Assembly (NCBI GenBank): GCA_009746045.1
Contig: RPFO01000002.1
Span: 1,187,740-1,251,739 of the forward strand
Source of the DNA: Mesostigma viride
Lineage: Eukaryota > Streptophyta > Mesostigmatophyceae > Mesostigmatales > Mesostigmataceae
Length of the DNA stretch: 64,000 nucleotides
Reading direction: 5' to 3'
How positions within the stretch are numbered: the stretch's first letter is position 1; each line of letters opens with the position of its first letter. The notes below the pieces were generated by a model. The model ran no database searches. It was not told the origin of the DNA and worked only from the letters and a program-made list of their open reading frames with translations. A program made the translations under genes and the position numbers. Below are positions 31,885 to 42,501 of this stretch, in pieces.

Positions 31885-33730
31885 CTTGGTCTTGTGGCCG
31901 CGATTGGGTGAGCGCTTGCGAACGTGCCCTTGATGGCATGCGTGCTCACGCTCGTGCTTGTGCTCGCGCTCGTGCTACTACCTGCACTTGTGGCGGTGGT
32001 TGGGCTCATGTTGGTGTACACGTGGATGGCTGTGTGGGCCCGCGCGCTCGTTCCAGTGATAGTGGCCATGAGCGTGGCTTGGCAAACAACGTCGCTGTCT
32101 CGCAAAACGGGCTGCCTTGCAAAGCACCTGGGTGTCCCTTTCGCCCTCAGTGTCCCCCCTGCAGGACCATGGCTTCTGTTTTTCGGGCAATGCCGCTGAC
32201 GCGGGCAAAGCTGCTGATGATGTTAACAGTGGCGGGCGTCAGTACCAGTGGCAGCATGGTGGTCCCGAGGGACAGGTGTCATCGCCCGGATGCCGCCCCC
32301 ATACAGGCGCCCCCAGGTCAGGCCCACCAAGGGCACTGCCCCGAAGAAGAAGGGGCTCCTTGGAGTGGGGGGAGGAGGGCGGTCCAGGTGGTTTGCCTGC
32401 GTGGTGGCACAAGGGAGTGCCGCGGAAACAGGGCAGTATGGGGAGACTAATGTTTTATAGATGTGACAGCTGCGGCAGTCATGGAATTTATAACAGTTTA
32501 TCACAGCCATAACATCGCTCAAAGGATAGCCATAAAGAGTTTGAACCATGCAGCTGTGCCAGCAACAGTTGTCGCCATCGTCAATATACGCACGATAATG
32601 AAATGGTTGATGAGACCATAGGGACAAGAGTTACAGTGATGAGTATGTGAACTAGCTCGGCAATAGAATGCTGCCATTTCGAATGGTATGATTGACAGCA
32701 CTGCTCACTGTATGACTGGCGAGCTCTTCTCAAGCAATGCAAGGGGGCACCATCAAACTGTCGAGGCCCATGCATCGAACGTGTCAGCGAGCTAACCTCA
32801 CAAGTAGGATCACAGCACCAAAATCCAGAATTGCAATCTGTAATCCATAGCTCATTTGCCTGGGAGACGCACATGCTGTCCTTATCAGTCTGGGTTCGAG
32901 CTATTTGGACACAAGCGTTTACCACCATGGCCATGGAAGTTGTAATGACGGCAATGCCAGCAAGTCACCACAGCTGATTAGGGGACAGACCATGCAGGAG
33001 CGCGCACGCTTGGGGAAGGCATGGCTTGGCGAAATTCTCGTCTTAAGAAAGGGGTTGCTATCTCATGTGGCAAGAACGAATGCTGGCACTGACTCCCCGG
33101 CATGGCACAGCCTCGGTGAAGAGAGGCAATCACGGATGCCAGTTGCCTATACCAGCCACTTCAGCTAACAGCTTGCTAGACTTCTTCAAAAGTGCAGATT
33201 TCGTACCTTACGCGCCTAAAAAATGCTCCGCCTCAATGGGTCCATCACAGAAAATCATCCCGTCCTTTTTTTGATAAATTTCGTCTTTGCTGACAATGCG
33301 GAGGCAGTCGTGACCATCCGTTGCATATTTCCACAACTTTCGAAAAATAAGTTGAGAATCACAGCAGGAACAAGCAGTAAGCCACTTATCGACTGATGAA
33401 TCGTCTGGAATCCCTCTGCTCTTCCTTCTTTGCCCTGAGGATATGGCGCCACACTGGTTTGTCATGTTTCAGTTTTTGTGTGGGTTAGGTCTGACATCAG
33501 GACGCTGGAGGCATGACGATCTTCCTTTACAGTAAGGGAGGGAAGTGTTGTTCCGCTTCATTGTTAGTCACTACTGGCGCCGGCACGGATCACTGTTGCA
33601 GTGTTGCATTAGCCAACATAATTATGCCACTGCAGGCTTAGCAGGGATTATTAACTACTTGCTATATTTGGAATAAACGTACACACACCTATTTACCTGG
33701 AAAAATTATGCCACTGCAGTCAGCCAGTTA
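31885..33730. other. intergenic region, no convincing gene
   Basis: Two minus-strand open frames (33465-33208 and 32934-32581) encode Cys-containing peptides (WLTACSCCDSQ; FWCCDPTCE) and could be exons of one small gene, the second ending at TGTGAG/GTTAGC. No family is recognised and no start context is persuasive. The remainder shows nothing. Confidence 0.4.
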
Positions 33731-33735
33731 GCTTA

Positions 33736-34387
33736 CACCGCCAGCCCCACGTGCTGGGGTCCGGCCAACCCAGGGCTGCTAAAATCAAATCCAGGGTTGG
33801 CGATCTAAGTTGAGAGCGGTAGGATCATAAACCTGATGCGGTATACCTGACATAATCTCTATCGCATACCACTGACGATGACCACTACTTTAGCCAAGCC
33901 CTGCCTATAATGGGACCCCCATGCCGGGATGTTGCATTAAGAATTTAGCCATGCTACAGTATGCCACTATGCAGAGAGATGCTCCGGCTCTGTCGAGACG
34001 CCATGCCCTAGCTCTTGTATATAGCCATGATGATCTTCCCCCACATGACATGCTCCCCCTTAGCTGGGCATAGCGTGATAGATCATGAGGGTGCGGGTGC
34101 CCTGGTGCACCTAGAGCAAGGGTAGCTTACATTCCCACTGGCACCCTTGTTGCAGGAAGTAGCCTAGAATGTATTATTGGCCATGATGTGCCCCTTCTCA
34201 AGGGCCGGCTATGTGCTACAGATACTCCCAACGGAGTTATGTTCCTAATTAATTAGGAATACCACTGACCAGCCATTTGTACCTACTCTCTTGCCCAAAA
34301 CCAGCCCTGCGATCTTAAACCTGAAATTTCAAAATCCAGGGGCTCATGATCTTAAACCTGAGAATCTTAAACGTGGGGCTGGCGGTG
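33736..34387. mobile_element. small TA-flanked DNA element with 17-bp inverted ends
   Basis: CACCGCCAGCCCCACGT at 33736-33752 is the exact complement of ACGTGGGGCTGGCGGTG at 34371-34387, and each end is flanked by TA. That fits a Tc1/mariner-type or other TA-targeting non-autonomous element. It has no transposase ORF. A LINE family B fragment (33965-34255) is nested in it. Confidence 0.75.
33965..34255 (+). mobile_element. LINE family B 3' end fragment
   Basis: Carries the family 3' UTR (GCCATGCCCTAGCTCTTGTA, TGGTGCACCTAGAGCAAGGG, CCCAACGGAGTTATGTTCCT) and an AATTAATTA tail. It is 5'-truncated and lies inside the TA-flanked element. Confidence 0.85.
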
Positions 34388-34394
34388 TACTTGG

Positions 34395-35166
34395 CTGTCC
34401 GCGACACTCCCGGAGCTAGTGTAGCATACCACCCCCCGCCCCCCCGTTTTCCGGGGGGGGGGGCATACGGAAGTCTCTTGTTGAGCTGGCCTAGGTAGAT
34501 GGACAGGACCATGCGCCAATTATCCTTGATCAACCCAGGTGCGGAGATGGCATTGTCCGGAAGATCACTAGTACCTGAAAATTCTAGGACCACCGGGCGA
34601 ACAAAAGGCACCCTAGTTGTTGTGTCAGGCACCAACTTACGCTCCAAAGTCCACTTAATTGTGGCGCAAAAGGCGAGCACCACTTGGCACTTCATCAACC
34701 GGTTCAACAGCACGGTATATGCAAGCCACCTTTCACATGACGCAATAATGGCCTTAGTCCACCCATCTAGTAGCCCCTCCTCCGTTTGACACTCCACGTC
34801 AGCATCATGGTAAGAGATAGGGCTTTGGGTAGCAACATCATGACGTCCAATGCCGAGACTAGCCAAGCTAGGACGTTTAGGAAGCAACAGCTGAGTTACC
34901 AACGGCACATCACTCTCACGGGCATAGTTCACGTTCCGAATGTTGCCTAGATGACAGCAACAAGTTGGCAGTCAGACATGACAGCATAGTCCTCAAGAGG
35001 CAGATCGACATGCCCCTCCCGCCGCAAGCAGGTGGAGTTTACCCAGACATCCTCCCGCACAAGGAAGTAATTCTGACCAAGTATTGGTGGACCTCTATAC
35101 CCTTCCACCACGCAATACTCAACTAGCACCCCCATCACATTGACATCAATAACACCAAGGACAGGG
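34395..35166 (-). pseudogene. element 3: Copia-like protease-RT remnant (3' side)
   Basis: Minus-strand open frames encode the end of a protease (RGPPILGQNYF, DLPLEDY) at 35138-34947 and the N-terminal part of an RT (SLASLGIGRHDVATQSPISY, VRPVVLEFSGTSDLP, NWRMVLSIYLGQLNKR) at 34932-34475. They align with element 2. The remnant ends in a C7/G11 run and the TA-flanked element. Its right edge is the target site of element 2. Confidence 0.8.
35162..35166. repeat. target-site duplication CAGGG (left)
   Basis: CAGGG directly precedes the left LTR. The same five bases follow the right LTR at 43198-43202. Removing element 2 and one copy rejoins the element 3 protease reading frame. Confidence 0.9.
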
Positions 35167-35863
35167 AGTTAAGCTTTCTTCGCACACGCAATGTGAAGGA
35201 TATGGTTGCAATGCAGCAATGTGTGAATATGGTTGGAAACGGAGCTTTGTTAAATCGGATAATGTTTACAGCGCTCACACACTTGAGGCTTGTACACGCG
35301 CTTGCCAAGTCAAGGCACAACACGTGAGGCGGGCTCGCAAGAGATGCCCATTTGGCACTGGCCTATTGTTTATATACTTGTGCACTGTGCTTGCTAGTCC
35401 TGAGCAGCCTAGGAGGCCTGCTCAGTAATAACACCCCCGGTACAGTATTCACTACCTGTACAGCGCCCAGCTCCTATACAGTAGGTCTGCCATACAGGCA
35501 CAGTGACCACAGAGCACAGTCCACAGTGACTATTGCATCTGCACCTAGAAGTCCAGGACTAAGCCTGCGGTACCAACAGACCACAGGTTAAGGTTCCTAT
35601 TTCCTGCGTACGACGTATTAATCCAATACCGTCGTAGGTACAGCACCTAATTCCTGTCAGCCCAGGAATTACTGTCGACCCCATATGTCGTCGGCAAATA
35701 TTCACGTCCGACTTAGAAGAACAGCCGGCTCGCGCTCGCGCGCGACCGGGAAGTCGGAACGCCATAACTTTCTTGATACTTGTCGGAATGAACTCGTTCC
35801 GGTGCCGCTGGAATCGCAGAGATATGCCGAATCAGGATCACGCCAATGCGCTTGGCGTTAACT
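35167..35863 (-). repeat. 3' LTR of element 2
   Basis: Near-identical to 42502-43197. It begins AGTTAAGC and ends GCGTTAACT on the plus strand. Differences from the other LTR include one extra base near the start and T/C changes near 35565 and 35784. Confidence 0.93.
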
Positions 35864-35882
35864 CCAATCCTTTCTTTTCTTG
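35864..35882 (-). promoter_or_regulatory. polypurine tract of element 2
   Basis: On the minus strand AAGAAAAGAAAGGATTGG directly abuts the 3' LTR, the expected place for plus-strand DNA priming. Confidence 0.7.
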
Positions 35883-36611
35883 AGCTGTAGCAGCTCACAC
35901 AAGTCTACATACAAACACACACAATGGGTACTGGATATCCTCCCCAGACTACAAGTCACAACCCGCTGGGCATGACAGTCAGCTTGGATTCCTTATTATA
36001 TGTACATAGCACCCATACTGGCTCAGGAGCACAAACAAATTACAATGAGTCCCTATCCCTTCACGGGAGGCTCGTTGTGTTACCCATGTACAAGAGGTTG
36101 GCCAACTGTGGCAGCCCATAGGTGTTCAGTTAAGAACTTGAGAAGTATGTACAACCTTCAGGACCTTAGGCGAAACCCCACAGATCACCCACAACAGCTC
36201 ATCAGAAAACATTGCTGACCCCCAGACGGGAGTCGGCGCCGGTCTGCTGCCCCTTATCGAACCAGACACAACATCTACGCGAAGCACATGCAAAACACAA
36301 GCTCCTATACTCGTTCCAACCGTGGAAAATCAGGGGACCTGTCGCCACCTCACCAGCATGGTGGATGGGTCAGCCAGTCCGTGAAACTCCGCCTTAAGAC
36401 GGCACCAGGGAATCGAACCCCGCCCACAAACCACAGATCTGGGGAAACCTCAGACTGAGATGAAAACCCCAGATAGACATCTCTCCATCAGAGACAATGT
36501 CAGACATTCCCACACCAGAGACATGTCTCACCCCTCAAGGTGTGCTCAGGATTATGTACAATCAAGCTCCCAGCCTGATATCCAGAGACTTAAGCACCCA
36601 GCTCTCAGCTT

Positions 36612-39600
36612 TTAGACAGATAGACCGACTTGACAGTCAGCATTCATGAGCTTCCTCAGTACATTGTACTGGGCTGGGGCCTTGTGTGGCAGCTTTGTCA
36701 ATGCATCAGCAGGGTTCTCCTCGCCAGGGATATGCTTCAAGTCAACCAAACTGGCCAACTCCTTCAGCAACAAATAATCCAGGTCCCGGCTCCTGGCCAG
36801 CTGCTTGTGAACAAACTGGACCATACCCATGCTGTCTGTTAGCAACAACGTCTCCATCTGCAAGGTCCAAGGGGTAACTGAAGCCAGCTCCAGCATTAAC
36901 TCCTTTATGTACAGGCTGGACTGGATCCCCTCGCATATGGCCCTGCATTCTGCCACATCTGAACTGATACAGACCCTCTTCTGCAGTCTGCTGTACCAGC
37001 TGAACAAACTTGCCCTGCTCTGATAAAAAGCAAACAGAGCAGCAGATCTCCCCCTGACCTTGGTAACCTGGCGAGCATCCATGGAACTGTCAACAAAGAT
37101 CTCCAAGGTGATAGGCTGGGTAAAGTCAATCCCAGACAAAATCAGATCAGGGGTACTCTCCACCAACCGGGCTATGACTCGAGGCTTCTCATCCTCAAGC
37201 ACCTCATCAGGCATTCTGCTATGGACCATCAAAGACGGACCACAGATGCTGGCAAACCAGGCCCACATGCCTCTCAACTCAGGTCCTGCAGCCTGGGTGA
37301 TCTTCTCTGGCAAGGCCTTCACAATGGTCTGTTTATAATCTCCTCCAGCCTGAAGCCTGATACTCCACTCCCCGTCCCTCCTGAACAGGGTAGCCTGCAT
37401 TCCACAGAACACTACAGGCTTGTTGGGCTCCTGCCACAGCTCCTTGCCCAGTGAAAACTTGCCACTGATGACAGGAATAAACTTCTTCAGCCAGGTCGTG
37501 GGGGCTAGCAAATGCAGATCATCTCCATGCAAACTAGCATACACTGGCAGACCCTCCCATTGGGCCAGCAGCAAACAGGGATCAACTGAAGACACTCTCA
37601 AGCCACACTCACTGATCAGAGCTTCCTGCAGCGTGAGTCTCCAGATGATTGGGCTCGACCTGAGTCCTTCCAGGCCCTTCAGAATAACCAGGAATTGTTG
37701 ATGCAGCTCCAGCTTCCAGATGGCAGGCACCTCAACACAGTAAGGCTCATCCTGCTTCCACACCCTCCTGGCCACTTCTGGATCAGATTTTAAAAATGCC
37801 CTCTTGAAGTCCAGCAGCACTGATGACATAGCTGCTCCCCTGTTCAGCAACCCCACGTAGAGACATAGCAAAATTCTCCATGTGTCGTGTAGCATCCCTG
37901 GCGTGTATAGCTCCTCTCCTGGCAGACTCCCCGTGCCGTGATACTCATTCAGGACAGGCCTGACATGGGGCACTGATACCTCATCCACAACCTTCCTCTT
38001 CAGCACAAATCTCAAAGCAAGCTTCCTTGATGCTGGGGGACGTCTGTCTGTTGGTGCAGCACACTCAAACTGCAACCACTCCTCCAATGCCTTGGAGAAG
38101 GCGAGCTTCCAAGCCTCAAACAAAGTAGGCGAGCTCATCTCTTGGACCAGCTGGTCATATGTCAAAGGAGAGTGTGCAGCAAGGCTCCTGTGAGTTATGC
38201 CAATACTGCTGGGGTGCAACACAGCTGGAATCACCAAACTGGCCGCTGGGGGCACCTCCCCTTCATCCCATTTTACACCCTTGACCGGCTTGGCCCTGCA
38301 CCTGACTGGAAATGTTGTCCTGAAATTTTCTAGGGGAATCATCCCCCAGCCATCTCTTCTCAGAGCTGTAGCTCTGATAGAAATCCCAGGATTGCCCAGA
38401 AAATTCTGACCCAAAATCACAGGGCCATCATAGTCCTCTAGGACAAGGAAGGTCACATCCACACCCATGACAGGGGCAGTAACCTCTCCCAACACCCTTA
38501 GATGCGTCCTACCACTGAAATCAGACACCCAGGGGCAACTTGGTTCTCCGACCAGCAGTTCTCCTGTATGCTGAGGTCCCATGACAGAAACCTGTGCATT
38601 GGTATCTATCTCCATGGCAGCTACCTCAGGTTCATCCAACTGGACAAGCTTGGACACCTTAGGCTCCTTCTTGGCTCTTTGCAAAGCCTGTACAATATCT
38701 GATAGACGCACACCCCTAGGCCTGGTGTCGGGCCGTTCCGGAGGTGCAGCCTGTCCGCCTGCTTGCCCAACCACCGTATGTGAAGGTACCCCAGGGGCCG
38801 GGCCAGGGTCACCCTGAGGGCTCGATACAGCTGTAGCACCCTGATCAGGAAGCTCCACGTCACCCCCGCCTTGTACACCAGCGGGCACCTGGAAGAGGTC
38901 TCCTTGATTACCTCCCCGGGGACGGATCTTTGACCAGGACAGACGGTGCACTGCTTGGGAGCCATCAATGGCCACCCAGCACTTATGGCCAGCGGCTTCT
39001 ACTCGGGTCACCACCCCATCATGCCAGCTGCCACGTTTCCCTGGAAAGCTTGGTTCCTTCCACACAACAACCTGTTGTCCAACGTTAGGTTCTAGGACAC
39101 TCCAGCCCTTGTCTTTCTGCCTCAGCTTGAGGAACTTGGCCTCTAGCTTCTCCTTCCATGCCTGCTCAGCATCAGCTGGCAGCATCCTGGTATGCAGCAT
39201 AAGAGGATTGATGGCAATGTCACCAAAGAACATGGGAGTCCTCAGGTTCAGCCTGTCCTCCACAGAACGTAGCCATGCAGATGTCACAATGGCAGATGAC
39301 GTCCTTGGAATCCTCTCCACCAGCAGCACAGTCTTGATCTCTTGGATGGCTCTCTCCACCACCCCTTGCTGGCCGTGGCTCTCCCTGGGTGTAATCAGCA
39401 ACTCTGGAAACTCTGGCAGGTTCTCACAGCACTCAAACTGAATGTCACACTGCAACAACTCCAACCCAGGGTACCTGCTCCTTGTCAACTTCAGAGCAGC
39501 AATCAATGTAGGCTTCTCCATGTCAGGCAGGATCTCTAGGGTCTTGTACTTGGTATATCTGTCCACTGCCACCAGCAGCTTCAAACCCCTGATTCTCTGA

Positions 39601-40202
39601 ATATCTACCTGCACATGGCCTGGCTGCAAAATAGGAGTCCTGGCATGAGACTGCTTGGGCTTTCTAGCAACTAGCCTGCACTTGCAAGCTTGAGCAACCT
39701 GTTGGCAGATGGAGTACAACTCACTTCCTCCCAGCCGTCTAGCAACTTGCAAAGACTGAGCTGCATGGCCAAACATGGTATGCAACCTTGAGGCAATGTC
39801 ATACAAGAGAGAAAACCTTTTATTGTCATTATTAGCACTCAAGGTATGTACAGATCCCTTATGTACAGGAGGCACCAGGGTCGTGCCTGTCAGACTGTCT
39901 CCAGCCCTATCCTCATCCTGACCATCCTGTGCCAGTCCTGCACGGTCAGAATGCTTCTGAGATCCACCTGGGTCCACATCACCAGGTCCTACCTCAGGCT
40001 CAGCACCGCCATGGCGGGCACGTTGGCGAGTAACCACTGCAGCTACAGCTGGCATACTCTCTGTGGTAACCAAGCTTGCCCCATCGTGTCCAATAGGCTC
40101 TTTCACTAGAGCATGGGGCTGCCCCTCACTGCTGTCACTAGCAGCTTCATTACACACCCCTGGGGGCACCCTCCAGGGTTCAGGGATGTGTGCAGGCTCA
40201 TA
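36612..40202 (-). CDS. pol: element 2 pol: integrase-protease-RT-RNase H
   Basis: Frame of 1,185 codons counted from GTG 40169; it is continuous with the gag zinc-knuckle frame through one UGA. Integrase: H130, H135, C162, C164; catalytic D189, D242, E272; then an SH3-like tail (VGQQVVVWKEPSFPGKRGSW). Protease: EIDTNAQVSVM with Asp522, VSDFSG, and VILGQNFL. RT: DFKRAFL with Asp787 and LHGDDLHLL with Asp883/884. RNase H: VDSSMD, SWYSRLQKR...SSDVAECRA, LLTDSMG, and the Copia-type end NPADALTKL. RT and RNase H are clearly Copia-like, but Copia pol normally runs protease-integrase-RT; here the protease follows integrase. DTN replaces the usual DTG/DSG. Ends at 36612. Confidence 0.9.
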   Translation of the reverse strand, partial: YEPAHIPEPWRVPPGVCNEAASDSSEGQPHALVKEPIGHDGASLVTTESMPAVAAVVTRQRARHGGAEPEVGPGDVDPGGSQKHSDRAGLAQDGQDEDRAGDSLTGTTLVPPVHKGSVHTLSANNDNKRFSLLYDIASRLHTMFGHAAQSLQVARRLGGSELYSICQQVAQACKCRLVARKPKQSHARTPILQPGHVQVDIQRIRGLKLLVAVDRYTKYKTLEILPDMEKPTLIAALKLTRSRYPGLELLQCDIQFECCENLPEFPELLITPRESHGQQGVVERAIQEIKTVLLVERIPRTSSAIVTSAWLRSVEDRLNLRTPMFFGDIAINPLMLHTRMLPADAEQAWKEKLEAKFLKLRQKDKGWSVLEPNVGQQVVVWKEPSFPGKRGSWHDGVVTRVEAAGHKCWVAIDGSQAVHRLSWSKIRPRGGNQGDLFQVPAGVQGGGDVELPDQGATAVSSPQGDPGPAPGVPSHTVVGQAGGQAAPPERPDTRPRGVRLSDIVQALQRAKKEPKVSKLVQLDEPEVAAMEIDTNAQVSVMGPQHTGELLVGEPSCPWVSDFSGRTHLRVLGEVTAPVMGVDVTFLVLEDYDGPVILGQNFLGNPGISIRATALRRDGWGMIPLENFRTTFPVRCRAKPVKGVKWDEGEVPPAASLVIPAVLHPSSIGITHRSLAAHSPLTYDQLVQEMSSPTLFEAWKLAFSKALEEWLQFECAAPTDRRPPASRKLALRFVLKRKVVDEVSVPHVRPVLNEYHGTGSLPGEELYTPGMLHDTWRILLCLYVGLLNRGAAMSSVLLDFKRAFLKSDPEVARRVWKQDEPYCVEVPAIWKLELHQQFLVILKGLEGLRSSPIIWRLTLQEALISECGLRVSSVDPCLLLAQWEGLPVYASLHGDDLHLLAPTTWLKKFIPVISGKFSLGKELWQEPNKPVVFCGMQATLFRRDGEWSIRLQAGGDYKQTIVKALPEKITQAAGPELRGMWAWFASICGPSLMVHSRMPDEVLEDEKPRVIARLVESTPDLILSGIDFTQPITLEIFVDSSMDARQVTKVRGRSAALFAFYQSRASLFSWYSRLQKRVCISSDVAECRAICEGIQSSLYIKELMLELASVTPWTLQMETLLLTDSMGMVQFVHKQLARSRDLDYLLLKELASLVDLKHIPGEENPADALTKLPHKAPAQYNVLRKLMNADCQVGLSV

Positions 40203-41389
40203 TCAATGATCAGCAGCCTTGCCCTTGCCCTTGTCCTGGGATGGACCAGCCTTGTCCTTGCTGCCACCCTGAGCTGGCTTGCTCTGACCTTCCTGCCTCA
40301 GGTACGAGGGACACTCATTCCTGAAGTGACCCTTCCCCTGGCAGAAATAACATTCCACCTGACTGATGTCCCGTGAGGTCCCACTGCTGGGCCCAGCCTT
40401 GGGAGGACCACCCACCCTCTTGAAGTCAAACTGGGACTGTGGATGTCCCGACTTCGGCGGGGTCCCCCGTCCAGCCCTTCTGTCACGCCCCCTCCTGGAC
40501 CTTCCTCGACCCCTTGAAGAGGTCTCAGGCCCTCTCGAGGACGCTGGGCCCCCGTGGCCCGATCCCCTCATGGACTTAACCGTGGGTTCAGTGGCCTCCT
40601 CATCATTCTGACGAGGGCGCTTACCCCCACGTACTTGCCGCTGAAACACTCATACAACTGATCCGTCATGGCTGCCCAGCCATGGACCTGTCGCATGTGG
40701 ATGGTCACATTATCCATGGTGACCGGATCCAGTTGCAGCGACTTGAGAAAGTCGCCCATGGCCATCCGATCTGCGACGAAGAAGCCCTTGGCCATGGCGT
40801 CCTCCCTCAGCTTGACGAAGTCTTCAAAGGCGTGGACCACTAGTTGCCCCTTGATGGGCTTGTAGTCCAGGTATTCTTGCTTCAGGTGGGACCCATCTAT
40901 GGTCCTCTTGTCACTCAGGAACGACCTGAGTCGCGTCATAAACGCCGTCCAGGTGTCCCCCGCCGCGTGTCGCTCCCGAACAAACTTGAACAGCCGCCTC
41001 GCCGACTGCCGTATGTAGGCACTAGACGCCAGGATGCGAAGCTTGTCACCGTTGTATATCTCCGTGTACAAGTTCATGTCCTCTAACATCCTCTCAGCAT
41101 CCCGGGGCTGCCAATTGTCCTTGATGGACTGAAACTGGCCTAGCACCGCGTACCCCTCAGCAACGGTTGGTCGCTTAGGCGCCGCTTGATCTGCGGCTGG
41201 CGCGTGCTGCCCGCCCTGCGATCCTTGGCTCTGATTATCTGGCACCTCAGCCTGGTCTCCCAGCGCCTGGCCGTCCCCGCGTCCATCGCGTCCACCGCGT
41301 CCATCGCGTCCATCTCGTCCATCCAGCCCAGCGCCGCGCCGTCCGAAGCCCATAAAGCCCGCTTGTTGGTTGATAGCTCCATCCTCCAT
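40203..41389 (-). CDS. gag: element 2 gag: capsid and CCHC zinc knuckle (-1 shift)
   Basis: ATG 41389 opens a 273-codon frame with Gly/Asp/Arg repeats (GRDGRDGRGGRDGR) and an alpha-helical capsid-like domain of UBN2/Copia gag type (YAVLGQFQSIKDNWQ, FMTRLRSFLSDKRTIDG, VTIHMRQVHGWA). Near 40625 the natural continuation jumps to the -1 frame at GTGGGGGTAAG (G5), giving GGKRPRQNDEEA, a basic Arg/Gly region and CYFCQGKGHFRNEC (CX2CX4HX4C). This frame ends KAADH-UGA at 40203, and pol continues in the same frame. The shift may be programmed, a sequence error, or a lesion; GGTAAGC at the site could also serve as a splice donor. Confidence 0.82.
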
Positions 41390-41491
41390 GATGGCCTCTG
41401 TTCAGATCTGCTACAGCCAGCCAAGTGGCCAAGCAGCAATTAAAGCAATATAAGCTACTGAACAAGAAAGGAAAGTGCCAAGTGTTACCAC

Positions 41492-42409
41492 TCAGGCAAG
41501 ACCACCACGGCTGGCCCCAGGCGCGTCCTGGTTCTCCTTGTCGCTGTCGTCGTCGCTGTCGCTCACCACAATCAGCTCTGGTACCCTGCTACCTGCTGCG
41601 CCGTCGTCGACCCGCTGTCGGCCCGCGATGACTGAATCGTCACCGTTGGTAAAGTAGACAGGTGACAACCCGTCGTTGGCACCTCGCGGATTGTACGTTG
41701 GCACCTCGTGGTCGCCAAGTGCCTCGTCGCCTAGCCCAGCGACACCCCCTGCTCCTACCTCAAGGTCACTCTCGTACCAAGAGGTGCAAACTCCTCCCAA
41801 CGCGTCACACGAACGCGAAGGGGCGGGGGCAGCTCCTGAAAAGGAACTCTTACTCGCTCTGGAAACCTGCCGACTCTTGTCGCGCGCTGTCCTCCGGCGA
41901 TGGCTTCCGCTGTCGCCCCGACCTCTGCAAGCCGCCTGTGATGCTCCGCTCCGCGTCGTTCACGCCTAACTGGCCCGCTGCAACACCCTCGTCGCCGATG
42001 CCGCCTGCGAAAGCACGTGGTACTCCCGCGCCCGCTACTGTCGGCACAAACTCGTGTCGCCCTGCGCCAGCTGCTCCGCAACCTCGCCTCGCCTTGCTGC
42101 CAACTCCGTCCGCACTCGCTCTGCTACTGCAGTAATCACCGTCTGGATGCCGACCAACCCGTGAAGCTCCTGCTCAAGGTCGTCGATGCTCCGGTGCTCC
42201 GGAATGACGATGGTTTGTACGTGTCGCAGAATTCGCTCCCAATCTTCGACCTGGTCGTCGACGAATTGCACGAAGCTGCGATTTACAGGCGGACGATCTG
42301 CAAGCAACAAAGATAGATCCCGAACGACACGGCGTAATTCAGGAGAAATCGAACCCCCAGCAGACTGCCGAAACCGGAAATCCTGCTGCCGTTGTTCCTC
42401 CTGCACCAT
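41492..42409 (-). CDS. element 2 upstream ORF region between 5' LTR and gag
   Basis: ATG 42409 opens a 124-codon helical, charged ORF (MVQEEQRQQDFRFRQ...DDQVEDWERILRHVQ...AQGDTSLCRQ). Further open frames continue to 41492 and end with an acidic stretch (VVSDSDDDSDKENQ). At least two frame changes separate them, so a single protein is not shown. It could be an extra accessory ORF or a long leader with remnants. No family is recognised. Confidence 0.45.
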
Positions 42410-42501
42410 TCACCACCGACGAGCTCCTCTCGTCGTAAACGCTGCACACCGCAACCGGCAACGACCCTCCTGGCCGTTCCGCTGAGACTGGTTGTAATTT
42501 G

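Noticed and set aside
36405-36425. tRNA gene on the minus strand
   Set aside because: GGGGTTCGATTCCC resembles a T-arm, but no matching acceptor, D- or anticodon arm was found at the expected distances; it lies in the 3' untranslated part of element 2.
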